Part shown: positions 9,839 through 20,208 of the stretch, in pieces | Layout: every line of letters starts with the position of its first letter | How positions within the stretch are numbered: the stretch's first letter is position 1 | Origin: Methylotenera mobilis 13 | GTDB lineage: Bacteria > Pseudomonadota > Gammaproteobacteria > Burkholderiales > Methylophilaceae | Assembly: GCF_000384255.1 (NCBI RefSeq) | Contig: NZ_KB913035.1 | Location: forward strand, 1,910,808-1,974,807 | Length of the DNA stretch: 64,000 nucleotides | Reading direction: 5' to 3' | Translations under genes and position numbers: made by a program | Notes under the pieces: generated by a model | The model's database searches: none | Told to the model about the DNA's origin: nothing | Seen by the model: the letters and a program-made list of their open reading frames with translations, nothing else

Positions 9839-10108
9839 TTAGTTGGCCATCGCTGGTATGCTGGTAAAAACTAGATGCATGTAGTCCACCATAGTGCTTA
9901 ACATCCACGGACCAGCAAACATCAACGCGACAAACACACCAACGAGTTTTGGAATAAAAGATAATGTTTGCTCATTAATTTGAGTTGCTGCCTGAAAAAT
10001 ACTCACTAACAAGCCTATCGCTAAAACTGTAAGCAGAATAGGTGCTGCAATCATTAAAGTGATTCCCATTGCATCCCTACCTAATGTCATTACACTTTCC
10101 GGCGTCAT
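9839..10108 (-). CDS. fliQ: Flagellar type III export protein FliQ
   Basis: FliQ is a small two-helix subunit of the export gate. The 89-residue protein starts MTPESVMTLGRDAMGITLMIAAPILLTVLAIGLLVSIFQAATQINEQTLSFIPK, which matches the family closely, including the QINEQTL signature. It lies 29 bp before fliR and 39 bp after fliP, as in the standard order. Confidence 0.97.
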   Translation of the reverse strand: MTPESVMTLGRDAMGITLMIAAPILLTVLAIGLLVSIFQAATQINEQTLSFIPKLVGVFVALMFAGPWMLSTMVDYMHLVFTSIPAMAN

Positions 10109-10147
10109 TCGAAACTCCCTACTTTTCTTTAATGGAAATCAGCAACC

Positions 10148-10903
10148 CTAGTAAAAACTTTCCACAAGTGAACCAAGTATTAATTGCCATCCATCAACTA
10201 GTACGAACAACATTAACTTAAATGGTAGCGCGACAATTGCCGGAGATACCATCATCATACCCATCGACATTAATACGCTAGCAACCACCATATCAATAAT
10301 CAGAAATGGAATAAATATTGCAAAACCAATTTGGAATGCCGTTTTTAACTCACTTGTGACAAACGCTGGCACTAGCACCTTAAGCGGCACTTGGTCAGGC
10401 GTTTCTATCTTATCTACCTCTGCCATTTTAGCAAACAGGGCAAGATCACTTTCACGCGTTTGCTTGAGCATAAACTCTTTGAGTGGAGCTACGCCTTTAT
10501 CCATCGCTTCTTGCATCGTGATTTGATTTTCAGATAATGGCTTATAAGCATCTAGATAAATTTTGTCAATCACAGGGGACATCACAAAAAAAGTCAGAAA
10601 CAACGCTAATCCAATCATCACTTGATTGGGCGGAACTGACTGAGTACCTAGTGCCTGTCGCAGTAGTGATAGAACAATAATAATGCGGGTAAATCCAGTC
10701 ATCATCAACACCACTGCTGGCAAGAATGTTAATGAAGTGAGTAATATGAGGGTTTGTAGGCTTAAGGTGTAATCTTGACCACCTCCAGCACTAGGCGTTG
10801 CATTAACCAATGGCAGACCATTCTCGGCAAATACTGAAAATGGTAACAAAGCCAACCCTAAGAAAAACAAAGCTCTAAAACAGACAACCCAACTTTTAAC
10901 CAT
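10148..10903 (-). CDS. fliP: Flagellar type III export protein FliP
   Basis: FliP assembles the central ring of the export gate in the inner membrane. The 251-residue protein has a cleavable signal (ends FSVFAENG), then [40 protein letters not shown], the conserved [11 protein letters not shown] segment, and C-terminal membrane helices including [30 protein letters not shown]. It overlaps the end of fliO by 8 bp, suggesting coupled translation. Confidence 0.97.
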   Translation of the reverse strand: MVKSWVVCFRALFFLGLALLPFSVFAENGLPLVNATPSAGGGQDYTLSLQTLILLTSLTFLPAVVLMMTGFTRIIIVLSLLRQALGTQSVPPNQVMIGLALFLTFFVMSPVIDKIYLDAYKPLSENQITMQEAMDKGVAPLKEFMLKQTRESDLALFAKMAEVDKIETPDQVPLKVLVPAFVTSELKTAFQIGFAIFIPFLIIDMVVASVLMSMGMMMVSPAIVALPFKLMLFVLVDGWQLILGSLVESFY

Positions 10904-11360
10904 TTGTTTTCTCAGTAAATTTACTTGCCGAACTCTTTAATATCTTTCCAAATGATGTCGCCAGTGACTCAGCATTCTGAGCAGGTGTGACTGACTCATT
11001 AGTCAAAACAATAGCATCTTTATCAGTAGCACCCATTTCTAAATTAGCAATAGCACTAACTTGTCCAGGTGCCACACCTACCACTAACCAACGCCCTGCT
11101 ACCTCTAGTACAACAACACGTTCACGTGTACCTACATTTGCACTTCCCACAACTTGAATTGTAGACTGTTTATTCCCAACCCCTGGCAACATACGTTTGG
11201 CTAGCCATGCAACGCCAGCCATCACACCTAGCACTAGCATTAAACCTAATGCCATTTTCAGCAAACCACCTGTTGGTGAAGTTTGCACTACCGCATCAGC
11301 TGACCATGCTGAACTTGATATCCAATAAAAAATGGAAATGAATAGCAATTTAAATTTCAT
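10896..11360 (-). CDS. fliO: Flagellar export-gate assembly protein FliO
   Basis: FliO helps FliP assemble and is the least conserved export-gate protein. The product (154 residues) has an N-terminal signal or hydrophobic segment, a membrane helix ([28 protein letters not shown]) and a small cytoplasmic domain with [33 protein letters not shown], which is the FliO signature. It lies between fliN and fliP and overlaps fliP by 8 bp. Confidence 0.93.
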   Translation of the reverse strand: MKFKLLFISIFYWISSSAWSADAVVQTSPTGGLLKMALGLMLVLGVMAGVAWLAKRMLPGVGNKQSTIQVVGSANVGTRERVVVLEVAGRWLVVGVAPGQVSAIANLEMGATDKDAIVLTNESVTPAQNAESLATSFGKILKSSASKFTEKTNG

Positions 11361-11402
11361 TAGAATCGGCAGTCTCGTTATTAGCTGTTTGATAGCAATT
11401 AA

Positions 11403-11876
11403 TTAACGATTAATTTTTCGTATACGTTCAGCAGGCGTAATGATATCTGTTAGACGGATACCAAATTTGTCATTAACAACCACAACCTCACCTTGAGCGA
11501 TTAAGCAGCCATTCACCAGCACATCCATGGGCTCACCAGCCATACCATCAAGCTCAACAACCGAGCCTTGAGCCAGTTGAAGCAAGTTTTTAATCGCAAT
11601 TTTAGTACGTCCCAGCTCAACGGTAAGCTGTACTGGAATATCTAAAATGAAATCAATATCATTTTGTGTTTCGTGCAATTTATTTTTTGCAGTAAATTCG
11701 GTAAATACTTGAGCCTTTTCCGCTTTATCTCCTTGCAAGGCTGAGGCTTGCTCATTCATGGCGTCACCCCAGTCGTCTGCTGCCGTTTCAGACGATGCTT
11801 GCTCCGCCATTGCAGCGCCCCAATCATCTTCAGCGATGGTTTCTACACCACTCTCATCAACTGGATCAGTCGCCAT
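11403..11876 (-). CDS. fliN: Flagellar motor switch protein FliN
   Basis: FliN forms the bottom of the C ring, which sets rotation direction and docks the export ATPase complex. The C-terminal SpoA domain (about residues 75-157) is clear: DIPVQLTVELGRTKIAIKNLLQLAQGSVVELD and GEVVVVNDKFGIRLTDIITPAERIRK. The N-terminal 70 residues are acidic and low in complexity, with two copies of an (A/S)xDDWG(D/A)AM-type motif. The ATG has an AAAGGAG ribosome-binding site, and the gene overlaps fliM by 11 bp. Confidence 0.96.
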   Translation of the reverse strand: MATDPVDESGVETIAEDDWGAAMAEQASSETAADDWGDAMNEQASALQGDKAEKAQVFTEFTAKNKLHETQNDIDFILDIPVQLTVELGRTKIAIKNLLQLAQGSVVELDGMAGEPMDVLVNGCLIAQGEVVVVNDKFGIRLTDIITPAERIRKINR

Positions 11877-12870
11877 AAGGTTCTCCTTTAATATATTCCG
11901 TAGAGTTCGATCTCAAAAGTTTTTCAACGCGCAATGCATATTGCCCATTAAACAATCCGTATTTACAAAGCATCACGGGGACACCATCTACTTTAGCTTC
12001 AATGGCGTCTTCCATGCTTATTGGTATCACATCGCCAACTTTCATATTAAGCACTTCACCCAGCCGCATGCTAGTGGTAGCCAAGTCAGCAACAATTTCA
12101 ATTTCCGCAGCCTGTACTTGTTGCGTCATCAGTTTGACCCAGCGCTTATCTGCACCAAGCACCTCGCCTTGTAACGGTGACGTCAACAAATCTCGAATAG
12201 GCTCAACCATCGAATATGGCATGCAAAAATGAATCTCACCACTCGCAGGTCCAAGCTCGACATTAAAAGTGGTGACCACTACCACCTCATTAGGTGTAGC
12301 GATATTGGCAAACTGCGTATTCATTTCAGAACGTAGATATTCGAATTCTATTGGATAAACAGGCTCCCATGACTTAGCATATGTCTCAAAAACAATATGC
12401 AAAATACGCTGAATAATACGTTGCTCAGTCTGAGTGAAGTCCCTACCTTCTACTCTAGTATGAAACCGACCATCTCCGCCAAACATATTGTCTACAACCA
12501 AAAAAACTAAGGTTGGATCAAACACCATCAACGCAGTGCCACGTAGCGGCTTCATTTGAACAAGATTTAAATTAGTTGGCACCACTAAATTACGAATGAA
12601 ATCGCTGTACTTGGTGATGCGGACAGGGCCGACTGAAACCTCAACGGTACGTCTCAAAAAATTAAACAACTCAATACGAACCAAACGGGCAAAGCGCTCA
12701 TTGATAATTTCTAGCGTAGGCATACGCCCACGCACAATACGTTCTTGCGTGGCTAGATTATAGTCACGCACACCCTCGGTCTCAGAGGCGGACTTATCAT
12801 CATCCTGATCCCCTCCAACCCCTTTTAAGAGGGCATCAACTTCGTCTTGTGATAAAAACTTATCTGCCAT
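11866..12870 (-). CDS. fliM: Flagellar motor switch protein FliM
   Basis: FliM is the C-ring subunit that binds phospho-CheY. The N-terminal CheY-binding peptide is present (FLSQDEVDALLKGV, residues 4-17), followed by the CheC-like middle domain with ERIVRGRMPTLEIINERFARL and a C-terminal SpoA domain. Length 334 is normal. It begins 18 bp after fliL and overlaps fliN. Confidence 0.97.
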   Translation of the reverse strand: MADKFLSQDEVDALLKGVGGDQDDDKSASETEGVRDYNLATQERIVRGRMPTLEIINERFARLVRIELFNFLRRTVEVSVGPVRITKYSDFIRNLVVPTNLNLVQMKPLRGTALMVFDPTLVFLVVDNMFGGDGRFHTRVEGRDFTQTEQRIIQRILHIVFETYAKSWEPVYPIEFEYLRSEMNTQFANIATPNEVVVVTTFNVELGPASGEIHFCMPYSMVEPIRDLLTSPLQGEVLGADKRWVKLMTQQVQAAEIEIVADLATTSMRLGEVLNMKVGDVIPISMEDAIEAKVDGVPVMLCKYGLFNGQYALRVEKLLRSNSTEYIKGEPYGD

Positions 12871-12888
12871 AATTTAAATTGACTTAAC

Positions 12889-13380
12889 TTACTGAACCAC
12901 AAATGAAGTAAAAAAAACGTCCAAAATCTCTTGTGGCTTTGTGTCAGGTGGAAAAGGTTTTTTAACCTCTTCAATGATTTGATTACTCAAGTCTTGCTTA
13001 CCTTCAACCGTTGATATCTCAGCGGCACTTTTACTTGTTAACAATAACAATAAACGGTTCTTCACTGACGGCATATGTAATTTAATCTTTTCGGCCTCTT
13101 CAGGACTAGCCACCTGTAATGAAATATCTACCTGCAAGAACTTTTCGTCTGGGTCTGGTTGCAAGTTCACAGTAAAAGTATCTAAAGTTAAGAAGACTGG
13201 TGCTTTTGCTGGCTCTTCTTTTTTAACTTCCTCTTTTTTGTCATGTGATTTTTGTTGCATGAAGAACCATGCACCACCACCGCCACCTAAAGCTAACACA
13301 ACGGCAGCAATAATGATAATGAGTTTTTTCTTTGAGGCTGGAGCCGCTTCTTGTGATTCTTGTTTTGGATCTTGAGCCAT
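12889..13380 (-). CDS. fliL: Flagellar basal body-associated protein FliL
   Basis: FliL is a single-span inner-membrane protein that surrounds the stator and supports motor function. The 163-residue protein has a charged N-terminus, a membrane helix (KLIIIIAAVVLALGGGGGAWFFM, about residues 19-41), a Lys/Glu-rich linker and a periplasmic domain with FTVNLQPDPDEKFLQVDISLQV. It is the first gene of fliLMNOPQR; an inverted repeat lies 45 bp upstream of its start. Confidence 0.94.
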   Translation of the reverse strand: MAQDPKQESQEAAPASKKKLIIIIAAVVLALGGGGGAWFFMQQKSHDKKEEVKKEEPAKAPVFLTLDTFTVNLQPDPDEKFLQVDISLQVASPEEAEKIKLHMPSVKNRLLLLLTSKSAAEISTVEGKQDLSNQIIEEVKKPFPPDTKPQEILDVFFTSFVVQ

Positions 13381-13424
13381 GTACTTTTCCTTTAATTTAA
13401 CTTTGGTCGCATATTATGCAATCA

Positions 13425-13441
13425 TAGCCATATTATGGCTA
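13425..13441. repeat. Perfect inverted repeat upstream of fliL
   Basis: TAGCCATA (13425-13432), one T, then TATGGCTA (13434-13441) form a perfect 17-bp palindrome in the 162-bp gap between fliK and fliL. It is flanked by two direct copies of ATTATGCA (13413-13420 and 13443-13450), exactly 30 bp apart. No T-run follows on either strand, so an operator-like role is more plausible than a terminator. Confidence 0.5.
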
Positions 13442-13542
13442 CATTATGCAAAAAAATTAAATTAGAAGATACAGGAATAAGAGAGGGAAAAGCACTTTAG
13501 ATTAATATTTAGCCAAATACAGCGCTAAAGTAACTAATTAAG

Positions 13543-14847
13543 CTAGGCAAAGGTATCAACCAACCCATCAGATACGCGCACGGTCACTTTAGCCTGACTG
13601 CCACTTTCCATTACCTCTGCGCTGGCTTGGCCCTTTACGCCTTGAAACAGTCTATTTTGAGCAGCTTGCTGAAACTCTTGTTGCGATTGTTGACTTGTAC
13701 TAACATTCGCTTGACCTAGCTGAATACCTGACTCACTCATTTTATCTCGCAAGTTCGACATGCCACTCTCAAGAGCTTTTCTCACTTCGTCATTATCCGA
13801 AATAAAAGTAGTATCAGCCTGATCATTATGCACGTTAATCACTACTTTCAACGGGCCTAAATCTGGTGGGTTTAAGGTTAGTGATGCTGACTGCTGACCA
13901 GCACCCACCATCCAGACCACTTTTTGGCTAATTGCCTGATCCCAGCCAGACTTACCTGGATAAACAGCAATCATATTACTACTAGCCAACTGCTGAGATA
14001 CAATATTAGTACCATTCTGAACGGCACTTACTGTGGTAGCTTGCGGCTGAATGAGATTAGGCGTAGCTTCCTTAATGGGCGCTTCTTTGCTAGCTATATT
14101 TACCGTAGCTTTATTGGATGCCAACTCGTCTGTAGCTGATTTTGATTCTGCTTTTGTCGCCAAAACATCCGCTAGAGCAACATCTTTAGGTTTGCCTGTA
14201 TTTTCCGCAGTAGCGAGAGCTGCATCAGTCGGCTTTGGCTCAATCTGAACAGTAGTAGTTGAACTATTAAATGCAGCCATCAAGTTTTTTTGTTGGGCCG
14301 CTAAATCTGTTGTCTCCAAAGTATTGCTAGCTTCCAACTCTGAGCTTAGTTGCATAGTATTAGCATTACTTTGCAAAGCCTGTGTCGTACCTAATGTTGG
14401 AACCAACTCAGCGACAGCAACCGCATTGCTAGTGTCAGTTGTAGCTGCAATCGCTTGAGACGCATCCTTGCCCTCATCTAACGTACCTTTGCTAGATAAT
14501 TCACGCGCAGCTTCTAGTTGCTTATTTAAGTCACTCAAAAAAGAATCATCTGTTTGACTAACGTTGACATTCTGATTAGTTGAGGACGCTTTTTTATCTA
14601 CTTCGGCACTATCTTTTGCGGATGCTTTTTGTTGTGTTTGATTTTTTAGAGACTCGGCACTTTTATCTTGCCTTGATTGCGCTTGACTTTGCTTAACTCG
14701 AACTTGCCTATTTAACTCCGCCTGAAAGGAGGCTTTTGCGTTTTCTGTTGAAGATTTATTAACGTTAACATGCGAACCATTTTGGTTTGCAACATCAGCC
14801 AAATTTAGCACTTTTGTTTGCGATACTGGTGTTGGTAATGTTTGCAT
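13543..14847 (-). CDS. fliK: Flagellar hook-length control protein FliK
   Basis: FliK is an exported ruler that sets hook length and switches export specificity through FlhB. The first 270 or so residues are low-complexity, rich in Gln, Ser, Ala and Lys, as expected for the extended ruler part. The C-terminal hook-length domain (about residues 290-400) contains LTLNPPDLGPLKVVINVHNDQ and the LRDKMSESGIQLGQANVS stretch. It lies between fliJ and fliL. A second FliK-like gene exists at 21117-22082. Confidence 0.9.
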   Translation of the reverse strand: MQTLPTPVSQTKVLNLADVANQNGSHVNVNKSSTENAKASFQAELNRQVRVKQSQAQSRQDKSAESLKNQTQQKASAKDSAEVDKKASSTNQNVNVSQTDDSFLSDLNKQLEAARELSSKGTLDEGKDASQAIAATTDTSNAVAVAELVPTLGTTQALQSNANTMQLSSELEASNTLETTDLAAQQKNLMAAFNSSTTTVQIEPKPTDAALATAENTGKPKDVALADVLATKAESKSATDELASNKATVNIASKEAPIKEATPNLIQPQATTVSAVQNGTNIVSQQLASSNMIAVYPGKSGWDQAISQKVVWMVGAGQQSASLTLNPPDLGPLKVVINVHNDQADTTFISDNDEVRKALESGMSNLRDKMSESGIQLGQANVSTSQQSQQEFQQAAQNRLFQGVKGQASAEVMESGSQAKVTVRVSDGLVDTFA

Positions 14848-14943
14848 GTTAATTCACCTATTTGATAATAACTTCATTCTAAATGAGGGATGTCATATTC
14901 AATTCATTAAAATAAGGACTAAATCATCGTCAGTTCTAAAACT

Positions 14944-15390
14944 TTAACGCTTTACACGCGTCATTCGTGTTGCAAACTCATCCATCATTTTTTGATCTCT
15001 TTTTTGCTCAACCTTAGCCGCACGCTTATCTGAACGAGTAATCAGTACATCATAAGAAAGCTTCTTGCGCTGACTTTCTTGCCACAATGTTCGGTGCACT
15101 TTAACCTGTTGCTCAGCAAAAGTTACCACATCCCTCTGACCTGTAATGGCATGATCAAGCTTCTTAAAGAAGTTTTGGAAGTTCTGATAAGCCTCAGCAG
15201 TCATGCCTTTAGCAAGATTAGCGTTTAAATTATCCTGATAGCCCTTACGATACTCCAACAACATATCGTATTTACCTTGCGCCTCATTTACCACTTTCAT
15301 TGCTTTCGCTAGCGCCTCTGTTGCCAACTCTACTTCTTTGCTAGCTATCTCCTCTAACATTCTTAATACATCGTTAGATTTTGTCGTCAT
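14944..15390 (-). CDS. fliJ: Flagellar export chaperone/stalk protein FliJ
   Basis: FliJ is the coiled-coil stalk that sits in the FliI ATPase ring. The 148-residue protein is almost entirely charged, helical, heptad-like sequence (EEIASKEVELATEALAKAMK; QKRDQKMMDEFATRMTRVKR) with no other domain, which fits the family. Identification rests mainly on size, coiled-coil character and position directly after fliI. Confidence 0.9.
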   Translation of the reverse strand: MTTKSNDVLRMLEEIASKEVELATEALAKAMKVVNEAQGKYDMLLEYRKGYQDNLNANLAKGMTAEAYQNFQNFFKKLDHAITGQRDVVTFAEQQVKVHRTLWQESQRKKLSYDVLITRSDKRAAKVEQKRDQKMMDEFATRMTRVKR

Positions 15391-15432
15391 AAGATACTCC
15401 CACTGATACTCGTTTAGTCAGATTCCAAGTAA

Positions 15433-16881
15433 CTAACTTAATGGAACACCATGAAGTACAGCTTCTAGAAAATGCAAGCTCTCATCCCAATCTGAGCGCT
15501 CAGACACATCTTGTTGCAAAAATCGTTCTATTAACTCATGCTTAGAAATTGCCATATCTAACACGGCATCACTACCTGCTTCATACGCACCTACGTTAAT
15601 CAAATCAACACTTCGTGTGTAGCGTGAATTCAATTGTTTTAACTTACGCGCCAATTTTTGATGTTCAGGGCTCGTGATATTATGCATCGCTCGGCTTATC
15701 GACTGCTCAACATCAATGGCAGGGTAATGGCCGCTTTCGGCCAAACCTCGACTTAACACAATGTGCCCATCTAAAATGGCACGTGCTGCATCAGCGATAG
15801 GGTCTTGCTGGTCATCCCCCTCTGTAAGAACTGTGTAGAACGCAGTAATAGAGCCCTCACCCCTACGACCATTACCAGCTCGCTCAACCAGCGCAGGCAA
15901 CTTGGCAAATACTGAAGGTGGGTAACCTTTGGTAGCTGGTGGCTCACCAATCGCTAATGCAATTTCACGTTGCGCCATCGCATAACGAGTCAATGAATCC
16001 ATGATTAACAGTACGTTTTTACCTTCATTGCGAAAGCTTTCAGCTATCGTAGTAGCATAACTAGCGCCTTGCAAGCGCATTAATGCTGGAGCATCAGCTG
16101 GCGCAGCGACAACAACAGAACGAGCTAGACCCTCTGGGCCTAAAATCTGTTCAATAAACTCCTGAACTTCTCGACCACGTTCTCCAATCAAACCTACGAC
16201 AATCACATCAGCAGTAGTGTAACGCGCCATCATTCCTAGCAGAACACTTTTACCTACACCAGAACCTGCAAACAAGCCCATACGCTGACCACGGCCCACA
16301 GTCAGCATACTATTGATTGCTCGAACACCAACGTCTAGCACGTCTTCTATTGGCGCCCTCATTAAAGGATTCATCGGCCTAGCATTTAATGCAGAACTTT
16401 GAGTAGGATTAATCTCGCCTAAATCATCCAATGGATTACCAGCGCCATCCACGACCCTACCGAGTAACTCCACTCCTACCGGTAAATGTCTTGCACGATC
16501 TGTTGCACGGCGACGAGGTGGTTGCCCATGATGTGGTTTAGGTAAACTTTCAGCAATCTCCAATGCAAATACTTTTGCACCTGGCGTAATACCATCCACA
16601 CTACTTTGTGGCATCAATAGCATACGCTCACCATCAAAACCTACCACTTCTGCTTCAACGCGGCGACCTTCTGCAAGAGGAACATAACATGCGCTGCCGA
16701 TTGGTAATTTAATACCGACAGCCTCCATGACCAGCCCAGTAAGCTTGACAATACGCCCTGCTATCTCTAAAGGCTCTACGATGCGCAGAATCTCTTTACA
16801 ATCCCTAATATGGTCCCGCCAACGTTGCTGATGCACACTCAAGTGCACACTATCAGCAACATCCAGCGCTTCATTAATCAT
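15433..16881 (-). CDS. fliI: Flagellum-specific ATPase FliI
   Basis: FliI is the cytoplasmic hexameric ATPase that energises flagellar protein export. It has the Walker A motif [25 protein letters not shown], Walker [18 protein letters not shown] and the [26 protein letters not shown] segment typical of F1-beta-like type III ATPases. I place the start at the ATG at 16881, which overlaps the fliH stop as ATGA; an in-frame TTG at 16893 would add four residues. Length 482 is slightly above the usual 440-460. Confidence 0.96.
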   Translation of the reverse strand: MINEALDVADSVHLSVHQQRWRDHIRDCKEILRIVEPLEIAGRIVKLTGLVMEAVGIKLPIGSACYVPLAEGRRVEAEVVGFDGERMLLMPQSSVDGITPGAKVFALEIAESLPKPHHGQPPRRRATDRARHLPVGVELLGRVVDGAGNPLDDLGEINPTQSSALNARPMNPLMRAPIEDVLDVGVRAINSMLTVGRGQRMGLFAGSGVGKSVLLGMMARYTTADVIVVGLIGERGREVQEFIEQILGPEGLARSVVVAAPADAPALMRLQGASYATTIAESFRNEGKNVLLIMDSLTRYAMAQREIALAIGEPPATKGYPPSVFAKLPALVERAGNGRRGEGSITAFYTVLTEGDDQQDPIADAARAILDGHIVLSRGLAESGHYPAIDVEQSISRAMHNITSPEHQKLARKLKQLNSRYTRSVDLINVGAYEAGSDAVLDMAISKHELIERFLQQDVSERSDWDESLHFLEAVLHGVPLS

Positions 16882-17552
16882 GGAAGTAACCAATCATTAT
16901 TTTGTGCCAATGCCTCAGAAATTCTCTTCCAGCGTGTAGCGTTAGTAGCATCTACTTGGTTAGCACCAGTTTCAACCAAGCATCCACCCCGCTCAACATT
17001 GCTATCCTCATGTATCTGCCAATGATCATTGGCAATTTCATCCGCCATATGCTCGCGTAATAGATGCATATCTTCATGATGCACTAGAATCCTAGCTGGC
17101 CTTTGAATATGCGGTAAATAATGAATCGCGTCCAACACTACAGGGAGCAAGACTTTTTTATCAACATCAAGCTTAGTTTTCAGCATAGCTTTGGCTATAT
17201 CTAGCGCTAAAGATAGTACATCTTCAGCAATCTGCTCATCCGCACTCTCAAGCGCACTGCTAAATGCTTTCATGAGTTGAAGGAATTGAGTTTTTTCTAC
17301 TTCTGCCAGCTCTCTAGCCTGCGCCATACCTGCAGAAAACCCTTCCTGCATTCCTTTGTTATAGGCGTCTTTACGAGTTGCTTCGAAGATTTGAGCAATC
17401 TCTACAGGATTAACAGATGGCGTATCCTTTTTTTTAGGCTGATTTGATGACGCAAACCCTCTGCTACGCTCATGATTAATATCTGAAAATGATGCCATTT
17501 CCCAACGCTCATAAGCACTCTGTTGTTCTTTAGGAATATTTGCATTAGCCAT
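16878..17552 (-). CDS. fliH: Flagellar export ATPase regulator FliH
   Basis: FliH is the peripheral stalk and negative regulator of FliI. The 224-residue protein has a variable N-terminus, a helical stretch with [27 protein letters not shown] (residues about 65-95; GxxxG-type repeats are usual for FliH), and a C-terminal V/A-ATPase E-like domain. It lies between fliG and fliI and overlaps fliI by 4 bp. Confidence 0.92.
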   Translation of the reverse strand: MANANIPKEQQSAYERWEMASFSDINHERSRGFASSNQPKKKDTPSVNPVEIAQIFEATRKDAYNKGMQEGFSAGMAQARELAEVEKTQFLQLMKAFSSALESADEQIAEDVLSLALDIAKAMLKTKLDVDKKVLLPVVLDAIHYLPHIQRPARILVHHEDMHLLREHMADEIANDHWQIHEDSNVERGGCLVETGANQVDATNATRWKRISEALAQNNDWLLP

Positions 17553-17563
17553 GCAGATTTGCC

Positions 17564-18562
17564 TTATACATATTGATCATCGCCGCCTTTACCAGCCAAC
17601 TGAATCTGTCCCTCATCAGCAAGTCTACGCACAATTTGCAATATTTGTTTCTGCTGTGCCTCAACCTCTGAAAGTTTAACAGGCCCTTTAGACTCTAAAT
17701 CTTCACGCATCATCTCCGCAGCGCGGGATGACATATTTTTAAATATTTTCTCCCGCATTTCGTCGGTTGTACCTTTAAGCGCAATAATGAGAGTTTCAGA
17801 CTGAACTTCCCTCAGCATGACCTGAATACCTTTATCATCAATATCCATGATGTTATCAAACACAAACATCTCATCCATAATACGTTGAGCCATGTCATCG
17901 TCGTAATTCTTAAGCCCCTCCATCACAACAGCCTCGGTTTCACCGTTCATGAAGTTCATAATATTAGCCGCGACTTTGACGCCACCCATGGTTTGTTTTT
18001 TCAGATTCTCATTACCAGTCAACAATTTAGTCATTACTTCATTAAGTTCACGCAATGCAACAGGTTTAACACCATCCAGCGTTGCAATACGCAGCATCAC
18101 ATCCTGACGTAAACGATCGGTGAAGTGCCCAAAAATTTCCGCCACTTGATCAGGCTCCAAATGCACCAAGATAGTAGCGATAATCTGTGGATGTTCATTT
18201 TTAATAAACTCAGCTACCGTATGTGCATCCATCCATTTCAAGCTTTCAATACCGCTTGCATCTCTCGTTTGCAGAATACGATTAAGTAAACTAGACGCTT
18301 TATCGTCGCCAAGTGCTTTAGTAAGTACTGAACGAATATACTCATCTGAATCAAGCCCCAGATTACTGCTCATTTCCGCTTCAACCAAGAACTCACTAAC
18401 AACAGTTTCTACCTGTTCGCGCCCTACAGACTTTAATGTAGCCATGGCAGCACCAAGTTTCTGCACCTCTTTTGGACTAAGAAACTTCATCACCTCCGCA
18501 GCTTCATCCTCACCCAACGCGAGCATTAAAACTGCGCTTCTCATCACACCTGCATCACTCAT
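17564..18562 (-). CDS. fliG: Flagellar motor switch protein FliG
   Basis: FliG couples the C ring to the MS ring and contacts the stator. The 332-residue product shows the ARM-like middle domain with EHPQIIATILVHLEPDQVAEIF and the C-terminal torque domain with MDEMFVFDNIMDIDDKGIQVMLREVQSETLIIALKG, including the charged residues that interact with MotA. It starts 5 bp after the fliF stop. Confidence 0.97.
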   Translation of the reverse strand: MSDAGVMRSAVLMLALGEDEAAEVMKFLSPKEVQKLGAAMATLKSVGREQVETVVSEFLVEAEMSSNLGLDSDEYIRSVLTKALGDDKASSLLNRILQTRDASGIESLKWMDAHTVAEFIKNEHPQIIATILVHLEPDQVAEIFGHFTDRLRQDVMLRIATLDGVKPVALRELNEVMTKLLTGNENLKKQTMGGVKVAANIMNFMNGETEAVVMEGLKNYDDDMAQRIMDEMFVFDNIMDIDDKGIQVMLREVQSETLIIALKGTTDEMREKIFKNMSSRAAEMMREDLESKGPVKLSEVEAQQKQILQIVRRLADEGQIQLAGKGGDDQYV

Positions 18563-18567
18563 TTATA

Positions 18568-20208
18568 TTACTCGTTTCCGTTTGTCCAGTTTGCCACCAC
18601 ACTAGCCACCATTCTTGGATTATCTTTTGCAATCTGCTTTGCGGTCTCTATCTTTTGCTCATAGGCTGGTTTACTCAGTGACACTGTACCATCTTCACTA
18701 ATATTCACTACAGTATCTGGTGCTTCACTTTGATTAGTCGCAACCACTTTAGGCGCAGTTAATTTATTCAACAATGGTTTTAAGACTTTGCGGTAAATAA
18801 TAAACAATGCGATTACACCAACTAAGAAACGTAACACATCTTTCACATTTTCAATAACACGAGGATTTTCCCAAAGCGGAATAGCGGGCAACACCTCTTC
18901 AGGCTCTCCTGCAAATGGGGTATTAACAATCGTGAGTGAATCTCCACGTTCACGATTAAAACCCATGGCTTGCATTGCGAGATCATTAATCTGAGTTTTT
19001 TCCGCGGCAGTTAAAGCTCGGTAGGAAACTTTACCTGTCTTCTTATCAATGACCGGCATATTATTGACAACCACAGCAACATTTAAACGTTTAATTCCGC
19101 CCATCGGCTGCTGCCTATAACTAACAGTCTTATCTACCTCATAATTTGTTGTAAGATTTTTTTCGCTATTGATTGGTGCCGCATTAGCAACAGGCTGGCC
19201 GTTAGCATCAGTAGCACCTTCGGTAGTAATGGGAGCAGTTGCAGCTGGCGGTGGCTGATTAGAAAGCGCACCTGGTATACCTGCGGTATCACCATTCACT
19301 GATTGAGTTTCGTTGCTTTGCATACTGCGTACCGCTGCAGCATCTGGCTGTTGATTAGGCTTGTAAGTTTCAGCGGCCTGCTCTTGAACTGAGAAGTCTA
19401 TTTCAGCGCTTGCTTCTGCACGAACATTTTTAAGTCCAACTATTGGACTAATGATAGACTCAACACGCTTGACGATGCTTTGCTGAATCTCATCTACATA
19501 CTTTAACTGCTCTGGATCTAGATTTTTAGCACCTAATTTTTTAGTAGTATCTGAAAGCAGATTACCATTTTGATCAACCACGGTAACATTGGCAGTCGGG
19601 AGATTCGGAACACTACTCGCCACCAAGTGTACAACCGCACTCACCTGCTGAGCATCTAGTGTTCTACCAGGACGAAGATTTAACAATACAGATGCTGTAG
19701 GCTTTTGTTGATCTCTTACAAACACTGATGGTTTTGGTATTGCCAAATGAATTCTCGCCACGTCTACCGCAGCGATGGATTGAATACTCCGTTCCAACTC
19801 ACCTTCCAAGCCTCGCTGAAAGTTAACTTGCTCAACAAATTGCGACACACCAAATTTCTGATTCTCTAACAACTCGAAACCAATGTTACCACCTTTAGGC
19901 AAGCCATCCGCTGCTAGCTTCAACCTTACTTGGTGCACCTGCGCTGCCGGCACCATAATCGCCGTGCCACTATCGGAAAATTTGTAAGGTACATTTAATT
20001 TTTCTAGTGCTGCGACAATCGCACCACCGTCTTTATCTGAGTAATTAGAGAACAGAACGCGATAGTCTGGCTGTTGACTCCACAACCAGAACACAACCAT
20101 TACAGCCACAACAGCAGCGATACCCGCCACCAAAAGTAGCTTACTACCCATCTGAGCGAATACGCCAGAACTACCCTCATTCACCAAGGTGGCGTCAGCT
20201 GCTGCCAT
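18568..20208 (-). CDS. fliF: Flagellar MS-ring protein FliF
   Basis: FliF forms the MS ring in the inner membrane, the base of the flagellum. Membrane helices flank the periplasmic part (about residues 25-45 and 455-475). Conserved stretches include QPDYRVLFSNYSDKDGGAIV, FGVSQFVEQVNFQRGLEGELERSI and VARIHLAIPKPSVFVR. I start at ATG 20208, which has TGGAGAA upstream; a GTG at 20211 is also possible. It diverges from fliE across about 200 bp. Confidence 0.97.
   Translation of the reverse strand: MAAADATLVNEGSSGVFAQMGSKLLLVAGIAAVVAVMVVFWLWSQQPDYRVLFSNYSDKDGGAIVAALEKLNVPYKFSDSGTAIMVPAAQVHQVRLKLAADGLPKGGNIGFELLENQKFGVSQFVEQVNFQRGLEGELERSIQSIAAVDVARIHLAIPKPSVFVRDQQKPTASVLLNLRPGRTLDAQQVSAVVHLVASSVPNLPTANVTVVDQNGNLLSDTTKKLGAKNLDPEQLKYVDEIQQSIVKRVESIISPIVGLKNVRAEASAEIDFSVQEQAAETYKPNQQPDAAAVRSMQSNETQSVNGDTAGIPGALSNQPPPAATAPITTEGATDANGQPVANAAPINSEKNLTTNYEVDKTVSYRQQPMGGIKRLNVAVVVNNMPVIDKKTGKVSYRALTAAEKTQINDLAMQAMGFNRERGDSLTIVNTPFAGEPEEVLPAIPLWENPRVIENVKDVLRFLVGVIALFIIYRKVLKPLLNKLTAPKVVATNQSEAPDTVVNISEDGTVSLSKPAYEQKIETAKQIAKDNPRMVASVVANWTNGNE

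Noticed and set aside
13413-13440. Sigma-54 promoter upstream of fliL
   Set aside because: On the - strand TGGC and TTGCA-like elements occur, but the GG to GC spacing is 8 bp rather than the required 10.
13490-13545. Terminator after fliK
   Set aside because: ACTTTAG/CTAAAGT can pair, but the loop is about 24 bases and the following T-run is only four bases.
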